The notes beneath the pieces are model-generated. The model did not search any database. It was not told the origin of the DNA and saw only the letters and a list, made by a program, of their open reading frames with translations. A program made the translations under genes and the position numbers. A DNA stretch of 54,927 nt, from the NCBI GenBank assembly GCA_029256485.1, contig JAQSXU010000015.1:1-54927 (forward strand), in the 5' to 3' direction. Position 1 is the first letter of the stretch; each line of letters begins with the position of its first letter. Source of the stretch: Clostridiaceae bacterium (lineage in GTDB: Bacteria > Bacillota_A > Clostridia > Clostridiales > Clostridiaceae). Of this stretch, positions 43,433-52,462 are shown one piece after another.

Positions 43433-44131
43433 TTGAGCAAAAAAGTATTAATAGTAGACGATGAGAAAAATATTGTAGATATTTTGAGATTTAATCTAAA
43501 GAAGGAAGGTTATGATACACTGGAGGCCTATGATGGTGAAGAAGCTATAGAACTTGCACTTTCACGCGACCCTGACCTCATATTGCTGGATATCATGCTT
43601 CCAAAGATGGACGGATTCACAGTTTGCAGGAAGCTTAGACAATCAATAGCCACACCCATTCTGATGCTCACAGCAAAGGAAGAAGAGGTGGATAAGGTAT
43701 TAGGCCTTGAACTGGGGGCGGATGACTATATAACCAAACCATTTAGTCCCAGAGAATTGATGGCCCGTGTTAAAGCAAATTTGAGAAGACTTGTACCTGC
43801 AGAACAGGTAAATACAACAGATAAATCGCATGTTAATAAATATGGTGACCTTACAATAGACTCTGACCGTTATGAAGTGAGAAGAGAGGACAATGTGATT
43901 GAACTTACACTTCGTGAATTTGAACTGGTTAAGTTCCTGGCAGCCCAGCAGGGGACCATATTCTCCAGAGAGTGTCTGCTTGAAAAGGTCTGGGGGTATG
44001 AATATTACGGAGATGTGAGAACTGTGGATGTTACAGTCAGAAGAGTCCGTGAGAAGCTTGAGCTTGATCCTGCAAATCCCCAGTACATTGTTACAAAGCG
44101 TGGGGTAGGTTACTATTTTAATAAGTTTTAA
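43433..44131 (+). CDS. walR: Response regulator WalR (YycF)
   Basis: 232-residue OmpR-type regulator of cell-wall metabolism. The receiver domain carries VDDEKN, the phosphoacceptor Asp53 in LLDIMLPKMDGF, LTAKEEE and the Lys of YITKPF. The C-terminal winged helix ends VWGYEYYGDVRTVDVTVRRV and RGVGYYF. Start TTG 43433 (MSKKVLIVDDEKN) has AGGGGTG six bases upstream; the longer frame from 43415 overlaps that site. The identity as WalR rather than another OmpR member rests on the walK-yycHI-walJ neighbours. Confidence 0.95.
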   Translation: MSKKVLIVDDEKNIVDILRFNLKKEGYDTLEAYDGEEAIELALSRDPDLILLDIMLPKMDGFTVCRKLRQSIATPILMLTAKEEEVDKVLGLELGADDYITKPFSPRELMARVKANLRRLVPAEQVNTTDKSHVNKYGDLTIDSDRYEVRREDNVIELTLREFELVKFLAAQQGTIFSRECLLEKVWGYEYYGDVRTVDVTVRRVREKLELDPANPQYIVTKRGVGYYFNKF

Positions 44132-44155
44132 TAACTAAAATAAAGTTTAAAGTTT

Positions 44156-44195
44156 TGCCTATTTAATATACAATGAAATTTTCTTTAAATAGGCA
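44156..44195 (+). terminator. Possible terminator or attenuator after walR
   Basis: Perfect eleven-base stem TGCCTATTTAA/TTAAATAGGCA with an 18-base loop, 25 bases after the walR stop, followed by GTTTT and a later run of seven T. AT-rich stem and distant T-run make termination partial at best. Confidence 0.45.
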
Positions 44196-44235
44196 GTTTT
44201 ACTTTGATTTTTTTGTGATAAATATATTGATTTTA

Positions 44236-44272
44236 ATTTTGACTTGAGGTCCTTAGGGCCTCAAGTCAAAAT
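44236..44272. other. Strong hairpin just upstream of walK
   Basis: Arms ATTTTGACTTGAGG (44236-44249) and CCTCAAGTCAAAAT (44259-44272) are perfectly complementary over 14 bases with a nine-base loop. No T-run follows on either strand, so it is not a typical terminator. It ends nine bases before the walK ribosome site (GAGGAG at 44281-44286) and could control walK translation, mRNA stability or processing. Confidence 0.75.
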
Positions 44273-44291
44273 AATTAAAAGAGGAGTCAGC

Positions 44292-46136
44292 ATGAGATTC
44301 TGGAAAGGGTTTATGAGGCTGCTGCGCAGCCTGCAATGGAAACTGGTATATATATTCATATCCATGTGTATCATACTGGTTAGTGTAGTCTATATAGTAA
44401 TTAATTCACAACTGCAAACCATATACTTCGACAATTTCACACGCGATATGAATAAGGGCTTTGAAGATTGGAAGGAATATCGGGGTATTCCCGAATCCAA
44501 TAAGGATATGTTAACTTTTTTCCAGGAAAAAGGCGATGGAACATATTTTAGAACCAATTCCGATATAAACCTGACAATCATAGATATTAGTGTTACTCAA
44601 AGCAAGGACCCTGGAAGAGGCATAATTTACTCATCTGACGAGGACTATAAGGATGACCCGGAAAGCTTCAGAAATGAGCTTTTTGGAAGCTCAACCAAAA
44701 ATCTAATGCCATTGTGGGCAGAGGATAAGGAAATTATTGATGCTGTAGAAAATAAAGATTTAATAAAAACAGTTTCAGGTAAGCAATATTTTGAATATAT
44801 TATTCAACCTTCAGAGAGAAAAAATCTGATTTTTTATTTTACTTATAATAAAGATGCCTGGGAACCAATACTTCGAACTTTTAACAACCTTATCTTTTTC
44901 AGCGCTGTGATAGCTGTATTCCTGTCACTGTTTCTAGGCTATCTGTTGTCGAAAACAATTACATCGCCTATAATAAATGTAATGCATAAGGCTGAAAAAA
45001 TAGCCGAAGGCGAATTTGACGAGCAGCTGACCGTCAAGTCCGAGGATGAAATAGGAAACCTTACAAAGACTTTTAATTATATGGCTATGGAGCTTAAAAA
45101 TACTCTTTCTGAGATATCAAGCGAGAAAAACAAAGTTGTCACTATATTAAACTACATGGCTGACGGGGTTATGGCTTACGATCTTAAAGGAAATGCAATC
45201 CACGTTAATCCAGCTGCAAGAAAGCTTTTAGGTTATGATATCGGAGAGAAGCCCTTTCAGGAGTTTGCCCAGTGTGTTGGTCTGGAAGTTAAGCTTGAAA
45301 ATATTGTATACCTTGAGGAGTCTCCTGTTAAAGAATTTGATACCAGTATAAATGGATTGTATGTCAAGGTATACTTTGCAGTATTTACCGATACAAATAA
45401 GAAACCTGAGGGTATAATTGTAGTAATGCATGATGTTACGGAAGAACAGAAGCTTGACAGTATGAGACGTGAATTTGTTGCTAATGTATCTCATGAACTT
45501 CGTACACCAATTACCTCAATAAAAAGCTATACTGAAACACTTTTGGACGGAGCTTCGGAGGATGTGGAAACTAATGAGCGCTTTCTTAACGTAATAAATG
45601 TCGAGGCCGACAGGATGACCAGGCTTGTTAAGGATTTACTGCAGTTATCCAGACTCGACAACCAGCAAATGAGCTGGAATATGAATGAAGTATCCTTGAA
45701 GTTAATAGTCAAGGATATCGTTGAAAGAATGCAGCTGGAGGCCGAACGTAAAAACCAGAAGCTCGAAAGTTACGTTATCGGTGAAATACCAAATATCAAG
45801 GGTGATAAGGATCGACTTGAGCAGGTGGTTGTCAATCTGATCAGCAATGCTATGAAATATACCCCGGAAAAAGGGGAAATAACTGTTTATGTCGGAAGAA
45901 TTTATAACGATATATATGTTAAGGTTACAGATACAGGCATAGGTATACCTGCCGAATCCATTCCAAGAGTATTTGAGAGATTTTACAGAGTTGACAAGGC
46001 CAGGTCTCGAGATATGGGTGGTACAGGCCTTGGGCTGTCAATTGCCAAGGAAATTATTCAGGCTCATGGCGGAACTATCAGCATTACCAGTGAAGAGAAA
46101 AAAGGAACCGAGGTTACAGTCAGACTTCCGGTGTAA
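44292..46136 (+). CDS. walK: Sensor histidine kinase WalK (YycG)
   Basis: 614-residue membrane kinase that phosphorylates WalR. Membrane helices lie at about 14-36 and 198-220, with an outer sensing domain between them. HAMP (about 220-275), a PAS domain (about 275-385), then HisKA with His401 in NVSHELRTPITSI, and the ATPase with NLISNAMKYTP, DTGIGIP and GGTGLGLSI. ATG 44292 is chosen for GAGGAG upstream; the frame from 44244 would start inside the hairpin. The gene is 160 bases from walR, unlike the overlapping or nearly abutting arrangement in Bacillus and Staphylococcus. Confidence 0.95.
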   Translation: MRFWKGFMRLLRSLQWKLVYIFISMCIILVSVVYIVINSQLQTIYFDNFTRDMNKGFEDWKEYRGIPESNKDMLTFFQEKGDGTYFRTNSDINLTIIDISVTQSKDPGRGIIYSSDEDYKDDPESFRNELFGSSTKNLMPLWAEDKEIIDAVENKDLIKTVSGKQYFEYIIQPSERKNLIFYFTYNKDAWEPILRTFNNLIFFSAVIAVFLSLFLGYLLSKTITSPIINVMHKAEKIAEGEFDEQLTVKSEDEIGNLTKTFNYMAMELKNTLSEISSEKNKVVTILNYMADGVMAYDLKGNAIHVNPAARKLLGYDIGEKPFQEFAQCVGLEVKLENIVYLEESPVKEFDTSINGLYVKVYFAVFTDTNKKPEGIIVVMHDVTEEQKLDSMRREFVANVSHELRTPITSIKSYTETLLDGASEDVETNERFLNVINVEADRMTRLVKDLLQLSRLDNQQMSWNMNEVSLKLIVKDIVERMQLEAERKNQKLESYVIGEIPNIKGDKDRLEQVVVNLISNAMKYTPEKGEITVYVGRIYNDIYVKVTDTGIGIPAESIPRVFERFYRVDKARSRDMGGTGLGLSIAKEIIQAHGGTISITSEEKKGTEVTVRLPV

Positions 46137-46163
46137 ATTATATTTAAATACCATGTAATGGAT

Positions 46164-46193
46164 TTGTAACAAAAAATATATTATACTTATAGT
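46164..46193 (+). promoter_or_regulatory. Possible promoter between walK and the small secreted protein gene
   Basis: TTGTAA (46164-46169) and TATAGT (46188-46193) with 18-base spacing, 50 bases upstream of the next start. A pattern call only; it would give separate expression of the yycH-side genes. Confidence 0.35.
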
Positions 46194-46242
46194 AGGGTAC
46201 TGATAAAAAAAGTACGAGAGTATTTTCCTTGGGGTGAATGGT

Positions 46243-46728
46243 ATGAAATCTAAATTACTTATATTTACTATAATTATTGCTGTTATGATATCCATATGTG
46301 CATTGCCGGCTTTTGCGGCCGTGGACGTTGTTGAGATTACAAGACCTGAGGGGAATGAAGTTGTTACTAAAGATCTTTTCTCTATTTTTGGGACTTGTAT
46401 CTATGATGAAACTACCATTTCATTTGAATATTTTGATCAAGATGCAGGTGACTATAAACCGCTCAAAGCAACAGATGGTTCTTCTACTTTTAAAGTTGGC
46501 AGCGGAAAGATGTTTGGCAAGGATATTAAGCTTAAGTACAAAGGTGACAATGATATAAAAATTACCGCTTATACTAACACCAAAGAAAGCAAGGATGATC
46601 CACAGATACTGACATATACAATTACACTGGGAGAAGACAATAAAAACAACAGTAACTGGTTTGAAAAAGCACTGGATTGGATAACCGGCAGTAAAGACAG
46701 TAATAAAAAAGAAGATAAGAAAGATTAA
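46243..46728 (+). CDS. Small secreted protein of unknown function
   Basis: 161 residues. A signal peptide (LLIFTIIIAVMISICALPAF, ending AFA-A) is followed by a beta-rich domain of about 100 residues beginning VDVVEITRPEGNEVVTKD, which resembles bacterial Ig-like or bypass-type surface domains (FGTCIYDETTISFEYFD). It ends with an aromatic amphipathic helix (WFEKALDWITG) and a Lys/Asp-rich tail. ATG 46243 follows GGGGTGA. It sits between walK and yycH, three bases before the latter, where most Wal operons have no gene. I do not recognise a family; a role as an extracellular partner of WalK/YycHI is possible. Confidence 0.75.
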   Translation: MKSKLLIFTIIIAVMISICALPAFAAVDVVEITRPEGNEVVTKDLFSIFGTCIYDETTISFEYFDQDAGDYKPLKATDGSSTFKVGSGKMFGKDIKLKYKGDNDIKITAYTNTKESKDDPQILTYTITLGEDNKNNSNWFEKALDWITGSKDSNKKEDKKD

Positions 46729-46731
46729 CAT

Positions 46732-48228
46732 ATGCATAAAAGATCTAAAGAATTTAGGTATTATTTTGAAAAGTTCAGAGCGTTATTATTAGTTTTTTTA
46801 ATAATACTTTGCATTGTACAGGTGGGAATTCTGTGGAGTAGTCAATCCGGCAGTTTCCCTTTTTTATCTTCCTTTTTCGCCGACTCGAAGTTCACTTCTC
46901 AGGCATCTCTTGAAGAAATGAAGATAAATTATTTGCTTCCATACAGGATAGTACTGTCAAACGGTTACGATAACGATCACTATATTATTCCAAATGGCTC
47001 CAACGAATATAAAGTCTTGTGGAGCGGCGCCCGGGACTATCTTTCAAAGGGATTGGAAACCAGACCCACCAAAACTGAGGCTTTTAGTGAAGAACTGTGG
47101 GGAAGTATAGTTGCCAATAAACCTTACTATTTCGAATTTAAAACTCAGATACCGGTTGATATCATTAAGTGGGTTCTGAATATAAAGAAACCCGCTGAAG
47201 GAATAACTGAATTTAATAAATTGGTTATATCTCCTGAGGATCCGGATAATAATTATTCAGATACCTTGTACCTACGGGATAAAAACAGTATTTATACTTA
47301 TGTACTTTCAGATTTTAAAGGCGATACTTTAGGACAGAATGTATCTGCTTCGATCTACAACAGCCTGAAAAGCAGGCCTAATCCCCTTAACTATAAAATT
47401 GCAATAGAAACCGGCAGAAAGTCCAGCCTTCCCAAAGATATGCTTGCACCGCTTTCAACCAGCAGTCTGGAGGAGTATGTCAATGTTACCTGTGTTCCTT
47501 TTTCGGGACTTCAGGAAGGTACCTCAAGCCTTTCAGATTATGATTCCATTCAAAAGGAATTGTTTGGAGAAATCAGAAATGATTTTTTACCTGATGAGGA
47601 TGTATACGGATCTGCGGTATTTAAAAAATCCGACGGTGATAGTGTATACAGACTGTATAAAAACTCTGTAATAGAATACAAATATACCGGAAACCAAGGT
47701 GTATCCGAGAAGTCAAAGCTCCTTGAAGCCTATCAAAAGGCTGTGGATTATATTATGGAAATGGATGCACGAAGCAATTTTATGACTGGCATCAATGTTT
47801 ATCTCAAATCAATTACGGAAGTTAATAATTCCTACATATTCAAATTTGACTTCAGTATTTCTCAAGGTGGCGAACATGGAGAGGTTCCAATACTTCTGAA
47901 GGATTTTAAGCTGCCAAACAGTCGGCAGCCTTTAGACAGTGCCATTACCATTGAAGCGACCTCCAAGAGGGTTCTGCAATGCCGTTGGATTGCCTTGAAG
48001 CTTAAGGTTGATAAGAACTACAAGGAATATCAATGGAACTTCCCCGAATTTGTAGATAAGACCTACAGTTCCTATTCACAGCTTGCCAAAGGGAATTTAC
48101 CTCTTCAGAACTATGGAATAAATTATGTCATAAAATCTCCCATGCCGGCCAATCATACTATCTCTCCAAGTTTCGTTCTCTTTAATCAGGACGGTAGTTA
48201 TGATGTACCACTCGAGGCTAATAATTAA
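46732..48228 (+). CDS. yycH: WalRK regulator YycH
   Basis: 498 residues with one membrane helix at about 17-36 (LLLVFLIILCIVQVGILWSS) and a large extracytoplasmic part. This is the YycH pattern: a membrane-anchored protein that, with YycI, modulates WalK. The opening YYFEKFRALLLVFLIILCIV and the paired beta-rich outer domains agree with the family, as does position between walK and yycI. It begins three bases after the small secreted protein gene with only a weak ribosome site, suggesting coupled translation. Confidence 0.87.
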   Translation: MHKRSKEFRYYFEKFRALLLVFLIILCIVQVGILWSSQSGSFPFLSSFFADSKFTSQASLEEMKINYLLPYRIVLSNGYDNDHYIIPNGSNEYKVLWSGARDYLSKGLETRPTKTEAFSEELWGSIVANKPYYFEFKTQIPVDIIKWVLNIKKPAEGITEFNKLVISPEDPDNNYSDTLYLRDKNSIYTYVLSDFKGDTLGQNVSASIYNSLKSRPNPLNYKIAIETGRKSSLPKDMLAPLSTSSLEEYVNVTCVPFSGLQEGTSSLSDYDSIQKELFGEIRNDFLPDEDVYGSAVFKKSDGDSVYRLYKNSVIEYKYTGNQGVSEKSKLLEAYQKAVDYIMEMDARSNFMTGINVYLKSITEVNNSYIFKFDFSISQGGEHGEVPILLKDFKLPNSRQPLDSAITIEATSKRVLQCRWIALKLKVDKNYKEYQWNFPEFVDKTYSSYSQLAKGNLPLQNYGINYVIKSPMPANHTISPSFVLFNQDGSYDVPLEANN

Positions 48229-48286
48229 GATATGTTTCAAATTATCTTAAAACTCAGATTTCTATAACAGATACAGGGTGACAATT

Positions 48287-49114
48287 ATGGACTGGAAAAG
48301 AGCGAAGACAATTTTAATATTGATGTTTATAGCAATAAATCTTGTTCTGGCCGTAATATTGTACCGGAATATCAGTGGCGGAGAAATATCTCAGCAGACA
48401 AGAATAAATACCCAAAGGATATTGGAACAGAACAATGTGCATATAGAATGTCCAATACCTTCCTATGTGGGAAAAGATTACATACTGCAATATGATGAAA
48501 CTGTGCTTGATAAAAATAAAATAATTACTGGGCTTTTAGAGGATAATTATTCTAAAATTAGTGATAATATCTATAAGAAAGATTCACAGAGGCTCGAATT
48601 CAGCAGTGAATCCGGTTTTGAGTATACTGACGGCGGGAGAAATAAGAAGATATACGGAAACAGCAAAAGCCAGATTGATTCCAATATAAAAGATCTTGCT
48701 AAGAAACTGGGAATACCTTTTAACGAATTTAAACTGGATGAATTTGATACTCCCGACTCCGGTAATGGCTCAAGAACAGTTTATAAGGGAACATATAACG
48801 GCTATTCGGTTTTTGATAACTATATTGAAGTGGAGGTCGAAAATTCGGGGTTAAAAAGTATTAAGTACCACTATAAAAAGCCATTGACTATTACCAGCAG
48901 AGATATAAAAGTTATTCCGGTTTATCAGATTTTAATAACCAGGATGACCAACTATCCCGGAATAACCATAAAGGGCGTGGATATTGGATTTAAGGGAATA
49001 ACCGTGGATAAGGATATAAAGACCTTATATGAAGGTCTGTCCTGGCGGATAAAAACCACCACAGAAGGTGAAGAATTCTATTTTAACGCAACTAATGGTG
49101 AACAGATGAAATAG
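48287..49114 (+). CDS. yycI: WalRK regulator YycI
   Basis: 275 residues beginning MDWKRAKTILILMFIAINLV, the very typical YycI opening (short cytoplasmic DW-R-AK stretch then one helix), followed by an extracytoplasmic domain ending YEGLSWRIKTTTEGEEFYFN. Partner of YycH in controlling WalK at the membrane. ATG 48287 has AGGGTG six bases upstream; the GTG at 48278 overlaps it. Fifty-eight bases separate it from yycH. Confidence 0.9.
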   Translation: MDWKRAKTILILMFIAINLVLAVILYRNISGGEISQQTRINTQRILEQNNVHIECPIPSYVGKDYILQYDETVLDKNKIITGLLEDNYSKISDNIYKKDSQRLEFSSESGFEYTDGGRNKKIYGNSKSQIDSNIKDLAKKLGIPFNEFKLDEFDTPDSGNGSRTVYKGTYNGYSVFDNYIEVEVENSGLKSIKYHYKKPLTITSRDIKVIPVYQILITRMTNYPGITIKGVDIGFKGITVDKDIKTLYEGLSWRIKTTTEGEEFYFNATNGEQMK

Positions 49115-49196
49115 TGAAGGCATTAGCTGGATATAATACCATAGAATTGGTAATATTTTTTTTGAAATATTTTTAGTAGAATAATTCAAAACTAAA

Positions 49197-49205
49197 TGGT
49201 ATAAT
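49197..49205 (+). promoter_or_regulatory. Extended -10 promoter of murA
   Basis: TGGTATAAT at 49197-49205 lies 66 bases before the murA start in a 157-base intergenic stretch. The -35 region is weak. It suggests separate transcription of murA and walJ. Confidence 0.5.
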
Positions 49206-49271
49206 GTTCACGTGTGTGTAATGTTTAACAAAAACATTTACAGTTTATACAAAAGGTTGGTGTAGAAGGGT

Positions 49272-50537
49272 TTGGATAAGTTCTTAATAAATGGGCCATG
49301 TCCCCTGAACGGAGAAGTTACCATTAGTGGAGCTAAGAATGCTGCAGTTGCTGTGCTCCCTGCAGCGTTGATTATAAATGGTATCAGCAGAATAGAAAAT
49401 GTTCCTGATATTAAAGATGTTAAGGTTTTATTGGACATTCTGACTAAATTAGGCGCTAAGATAACTAAGGAAGACGACAATACCGTTATTTGTGACACAC
49501 GAGAAGTAAACTGCTGGCAGGCACCCTATGAACTCGTAAAAAGTATGAGGGCTTCATATTATTTACTGGGAGCCTTAATTGCCAGATTCGGAAAAGCAGA
49601 AGTTTCACTTCCAGGAGGATGTGATTTTGGTTTTAGACCTATAGATCAGCATATTAAAGGGTTTGAGGCAATGGGAGCCCAGGTAAATATTGAACATGGG
49701 ATAGTTAAAATAGATGCATCTCAGATAAAAGGTGCTCAGATCTATCTTGATGTTGTCAGTGTTGGAGCTACCATTAATCTTATGTTGGCAGCTGTGAAGG
49801 CCAATGGTCAGACTGTTATCGAAAATGCAGCCAAGGAACCCCATGTTGTTGATGTGGCGAACTATTTAAATGCAATGGGGGCCAATATAAGGGGTGCCGG
49901 AACAGATGTTATTAAAATCAAGGGTGTTGACCACTTGAAGGGCGGCGGAACCCACTCAATTATTCCCGACATGATTGAAGCAGGAACCTTTATGATTGCT
50001 GCGGCAGCATCAAGGGGAGATGTAACCATTAGAAATATTATTCCGAAGCATATGGAATCACTCACTGCAAAGCTAATAGAAATGGGTGTTACCATTAAGG
50101 AAGACGAAGATTTTATCAGAATTATCGGTGGAAACAAGGTTAAAAACGTTAATATAATGACCTTACCCTATCCCGGTTTTCCTACCGACCTTCAACCGCA
50201 GATTACAGTTCTGCTGAATATGGCTGAAGGAGTCAGTACCATAACCGAGGGAGTTTGGGACTCAAGATTTCAGTATGTTGATGAATTCAAGAGAATGGGT
50301 GCCAGAATAAAGGTAGAAGGAAGAATTGCAGTTATTGATGGAGGAGCACCGTTGTCGGGAGCACCTGTCAAGGCCACAGATCTAAGAGCTGGCGCTGCCA
50401 TGGTGCTTGCAGGTCTGGTTGCAAAGGGACAAACTGAAATCAGTAATATTAAATATATAGACAGAGGATACGAGAACTTTGTTCACAAGCTTAATATGCT
50501 TGGGGCAGATATTTCTAGGATTACTACTGAGGATTAG
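49272..50537 (+). CDS. murA: UDP-N-acetylglucosamine 1-carboxyvinyltransferase
   Basis: First committed enzyme of peptidoglycan synthesis: adds enolpyruvate from PEP to UDP-GlcNAc. 421 residues, normal length. The opening DKFLINGPCPLNGEVTISGA, KSMRASYYLLGALIARF, the catalytic loop LPGGCDFGFRPIDQHIKG with Cys117 (the fosfomycin-reactive residue) and the closing NIKYIDRGYENFVHKLNMLG are diagnostic. It starts at TTG with AAGG further upstream. Clostridia often carry two MurA paralogues; which one this is cannot be decided here. Placement between yycI and walJ ties it to the wall-homeostasis block. Confidence 0.96.
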   Translation: MDKFLINGPCPLNGEVTISGAKNAAVAVLPAALIINGISRIENVPDIKDVKVLLDILTKLGAKITKEDDNTVICDTREVNCWQAPYELVKSMRASYYLLGALIARFGKAEVSLPGGCDFGFRPIDQHIKGFEAMGAQVNIEHGIVKIDASQIKGAQIYLDVVSVGATINLMLAAVKANGQTVIENAAKEPHVVDVANYLNAMGANIRGAGTDVIKIKGVDHLKGGGTHSIIPDMIEAGTFMIAAAASRGDVTIRNIIPKHMESLTAKLIEMGVTIKEDEDFIRIIGGNKVKNVNIMTLPYPGFPTDLQPQITVLLNMAEGVSTITEGVWDSRFQYVDEFKRMGARIKVEGRIAVIDGGAPLSGAPVKATDLRAGAAMVLAGLVAKGQTEISNIKYIDRGYENFVHKLNMLGADISRITTED

Positions 50538-50615
50538 GAAACAGTTCAGTAACTGTAGAACAGAGGACAGTAATAGGCTGAATTATACATAAGTCAGTGT
50601 GGAATGGTGAGATAG

Positions 50616-51407
50616 ATGATTAAATTTTGCAGCTTATTTAGTGGAAGCAGCGGGAATGCCCTGTTCATAGGTACAGAAAAAACAAAGCTCCTGATAGATG
50701 CAGGTTTAAGCGGAAAGAGGATACTGGAGGCGCTTTGCTCAATTGGAGAGAATCCGGCGGAGTTAAGCGCTATATTAATTTCCCATGAACACGTGGATCA
50801 TGTGAGAGGAGCAGGTATAATATCAAGAAAACAGAATGTGCCCATCTATGCAAACGAGCGCACCTGGAACGCTATGGAATACGGTCTGGGGCCGGTAAAG
50901 CTTGAGAATCGGGTTGCATTTTGTACAGATCAGGAATTCGAAATAGGAGATATATGCGTGCGGCCCTTCTCTATTCCTCACGATGCAGCTGAGCCGGTAG
51001 GATACAACTTTTTTGCAGAAGGCAAGCGGGTCACTACCGCAACCGACATCGGCCATATGAACCGGGAGCTCCTTTCACATATAGAAGGAAATGATTTGCT
51101 GCTGCTGGAATCAAACCACGATGTTGAGATGCTGAAGGTAGGTCCATATCCATGGCCTCTAAAAAAGAGAATAATGGGAGATCACGGGCATTTATCAAAT
51201 GAAATGGCAGCAAAATGTATAGCATACCTGGCTGAAAAGGGCTGCAGGAACTTTATACTGGGGCATTTAAGCCATGAAAACAACTTCCCTGAGCTGGCAT
51301 ACCAGACAACTTTTAATGCACTTACAGAGAAGCAGATAGCCGTGGGCGGTGATGTTGAGCTGGAAGTGGCAAGCAGGGATAGAGTAGGAAGGGTTACAAT
51401 CCTATAA
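50616..51407 (+). CDS. walJ: MBL-fold hydrolase WalJ (YycJ)
   Basis: 263-residue metallo-beta-lactamase-fold protein with CSLFSGSSGNALFIG at the start, the metal-binding SHEHVDHVRGAG motif (HxHxDH), the switch SIPHDAAEPVGYNF, ATDIGHMN, ESNHD and LGHLSHENN. These match YycJ/WalJ, a 5'-3' exonuclease-like protein linked to DNA repair and coordination of division with the wall. It is a normal last member of Wal operons and is followed by a terminator at 51580. Confidence 0.94.
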   Translation: MIKFCSLFSGSSGNALFIGTEKTKLLIDAGLSGKRILEALCSIGENPAELSAILISHEHVDHVRGAGIISRKQNVPIYANERTWNAMEYGLGPVKLENRVAFCTDQEFEIGDICVRPFSIPHDAAEPVGYNFFAEGKRVTTATDIGHMNRELLSHIEGNDLLLLESNHDVEMLKVGPYPWPLKKRIMGDHGHLSNEMAAKCIAYLAEKGCRNFILGHLSHENNFPELAYQTTFNALTEKQIAVGGDVELEVASRDRVGRVTIL

Positions 51408-51579
51408 AGAGCATATTTTATAGAGATGAGTATTAAAGAAATAATGCATGGAATTAATTCTTAAGGTATAAGTGCTTAGTGATAATGTTTTGGAATAGAT
51501 GCCATGCATTGGCTGCTAAAATTAAGCAGCTGGAGCTATTGTTGCTGCTGAAGTTTTTATAATCTATTTGAAGTGGTAC

Positions 51580-51608
51580 AGGGACCGGTTTTGTTGGGTT
51601 CCTTTTTT
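51580..51608 (+). terminator. Intrinsic terminator after walJ
   Basis: Stem AGGGACC/GGTTCCT (one G-U pair) with a ten-base loop, directly followed by six T. It closes the Wal/murA block 170 bases after walJ. The rest of the 295-base gap to rlmH shows no gene. Confidence 0.7.
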
Positions 51609-51702
51609 ATAGGTAAAAATACTGTAAGGATTATTATCTGATATATGTAACTATAAAGGTTAGAAAAGTAGAATCAAGACTAAAAGAAATTGAGAGGTAA
51701 AC

Positions 51703-52182
51703 ATGAAAATAACTGTTGCTGCTGTTGGAAAACTAAAAGAACGCTATTTAAAGGATGGTATTTCGGAATATGTTAAAAGGCTCTCACGTTTTGCTGATAT
51801 TGAGCTGATTGAAGTAGAGGATGAGCATGCCCCGGACTCCTTAAGCCCTGCCCAGGAAGCCCAGGTTAAGCAGAAGGAAGCCGAGCGCCTGCTGAAAAGG
51901 GTAAAGGAAGGCAGCTATATCATACTGCTTGATCTGGCTGGAGAACAGATCAATTCCGAAGGCTTTGCTTCCAGGCTGGAAAGAATAATGCTGGCCGGCA
52001 ATTCACACATTACGTTTATTATAGGCGGATCCCTGGGGCTGGATAAAAGCCTTATTAATGCTGCAAGCTACAGGATATGTCTGTCAAAAATGACCTTTCC
52101 CCATCAGCTTGCAAGGCTGATTCTTCTCGAACAGACCTACAGGGCGTTTAAAATTATGAAGAACGAGACGTATCACAAATAA
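51703..52182 (+). CDS. rlmH: 23S rRNA pseudouridine-1915 N3-methyltransferase RlmH
   Basis: 159-residue SPOUT methyltransferase of the large ribosomal subunit. The sequence MKITVAAVGKLKERYLKDGI, the SAM-binding knot FIIGGSLGLDKSL and the C-terminal SKMTFPHQLARLILLEQTYR then AFKIMKNETYHK are diagnostic, and the length is exactly that of the family. GAGAGG precedes the ATG. Its position near walJ is conserved in many Firmicutes. Confidence 0.98.
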   Translation: MKITVAAVGKLKERYLKDGISEYVKRLSRFADIELIEVEDEHAPDSLSPAQEAQVKQKEAERLLKRVKEGSYIILLDLAGEQINSEGFASRLERIMLAGNSHITFIIGGSLGLDKSLINAASYRICLSKMTFPHQLARLILLEQTYRAFKIMKNETYHK

Positions 52183-52364
52183 GGATAATTAATAAGTTGT
52201 CTTGTGCCATCAAGGGATTAAATACTCCAGAGATATTTCGAAAACTAGTTGAAGAAGCATTGTCAACTAATTTAGCATTGAAATAGAAACTAGCATTAAA
52301 AAAATTTTATTGGATTTTGCCTGAACCATATAGTAAAGAGATAATAAGTAAAAGCATTATTTTA
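52183..52364. other. Gap after rlmH with a possible gene remnant
   Basis: A frame from 52185 to the stop at 52284 reads NKLSCAIKGLNTPEIFRKLV and then EEALSTNLALK, protein-like but with no start or ribosome site, so perhaps the 3' end of a lost gene. After it the DNA is AT-rich and broken in all frames up to the promoter at 52365. Confidence 0.3.
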
Positions 52365-52393
52365 TTTACACATTTTACATATTTTGTTATAAT
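52365..52393 (+). promoter_or_regulatory. Sigma-A promoter of the ArsR-type regulator gene
   Basis: TTTACA (52365-52370), 17-base spacer, TATAAT (52388-52393) with an upstream TG making an extended -10. It is the best promoter match in the window and lies 70 bases before the start. Confidence 0.75.
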
Positions 52394-52462
52394 AACATTA
52401 GATAAATATAGAATATAAAAAAAGTTGAGTAACATTTTATGGATATTAGAGGAGACTAAAAC

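Noticed and set aside
44236..44272. Intrinsic terminator
   Set aside because: A perfect stem but followed by AATTAAAAG on the plus strand and no T-run on the minus strand; kept as a hairpin of unknown role.
46420..46737. 105-codon minus-strand ORF
   Set aside because: Antisense to the small secreted protein gene, which has its own signal peptide and ribosome site.
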